Shown here: positions 63,978 through 64,000 of the stretch, piece by piece | Position numbering within the stretch: the first letter of the stretch is position 1 | How the letters are laid out: each line of letters starts with the position of its first letter | Source: Paludibacteraceae bacterium | Lineage (GTDB): Bacteria > Bacteroidota > Bacteroidia > Bacteroidales > Paludibacteraceae | DNA: 64,000 nt | Reading direction: 5' to 3' | Assembly (NCBI GenBank): GCA_024405855.1 | Contig: JAKSNZ010000005.1 | Location: 1-64,000 of the forward strand | Program-made: the position numbers and the translations under genes | Notes under the pieces: model-generated | What the model was told of the DNA's origin: nothing | The model's input: the letters and a program-made list of their open reading frames with translations, nothing else | The model's database searches: none

Positions 63978-64000
63978 AAAAACATGTGTTGTATGGGCTT

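Overview
The window is chromosomal DNA of a Bacteroidota member, most likely Bacteroidales. The evidence is a GldD-type lipoprotein, type B ribosomal protein L31, S46-family and SpoIID/LytB proteins, a FISUMP-type lipoprotein, and the Bacteroidota -7 promoter box TAnnTTTG repeated before many genes. Genus cannot be resolved from the sequence alone. Coding density is high, no gap exceeds 300 bases, and genes are often coupled by one-base TAATG or four-base ATGA overlaps.

Layout. 1-4196 (minus): CNNM/CBS membrane protein, a small membrane protein and valS. 4235-7378: a nested inverted-repeat element, then a restriction-modification operon with a HaeIII-type endonuclease, its matching GGCC cytosine methyltransferase and a second, different cytosine methyltransferase. 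7413-12204 (minus): acpP, fabF, rnc, acyl-CoA synthetase and acyl-ACP thioesterase, the host operon that the R-M genes follow. 12371-17248 (plus): purN, dnaE, trxA. 17232-18920 (minus): queD, queE, folE (7-deazaguanine pathway). 19067-20055 (plus): gldD-like lipoprotein, tRNA-Asp, rpmE2.

20131-27869 (minus) is the most distinctive block. It is a compact type II ketosynthase system: ketosynthase, acyl carrier protein, fused double-hotdog dehydratase, MMPL exporter, FAD oxidoreductase, ketoreductase and LolA-like protein. It resembles the core of aryl-polyene/flexirubin loci. Its FAD enzyme carries a structured repeat inserted in frame, and its dehydratase has one catalytic residue in each half.

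27993-30917: efp and three tandem FKBP peptidyl-prolyl isomerases (lipoprotein, periplasmic, cytoplasmic). 31026-40205 (plus): trmN6, then aroC, aroK, tyrA, DAHP synthase and an AroD-AroA fusion, followed by aspS and mnmE. 40206-50375: a GH13 lipoprotein with lost catalytic residues, truA, a cupin, a metallophosphoesterase, chorismate mutase, nitroreductase, pdxB, an S46-family protein with a broken catalytic triad, and a UbiA-radical SAM pair. 50379-55887: an esterase, an AmpG-like permease, a GT-C-like membrane protein, a HIT-like DUF4922 protein and a SpoIID protein without signal peptide. 55889-61402: DUF3467, era, der, lolD-type ATPase, TPR protein, lipase-like lipoprotein and tcdA. 61450-63783: a FISUMP lipoprotein and a three-gene HipBST-type toxin-antitoxin module, followed by 53-bp tandem repeats with a covarying hairpin.

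The strongest candidates for something undescribed are the ketosynthase locus with its split-active-site dehydratase, the translated palindromic repeat inside its oxidoreductase, and the two apparent pseudoenzymes (GH13 and S46). The UbiA-radical SAM pair also has no assigned product. All functional assignments are from reading the protein sequences; no database search was possible.
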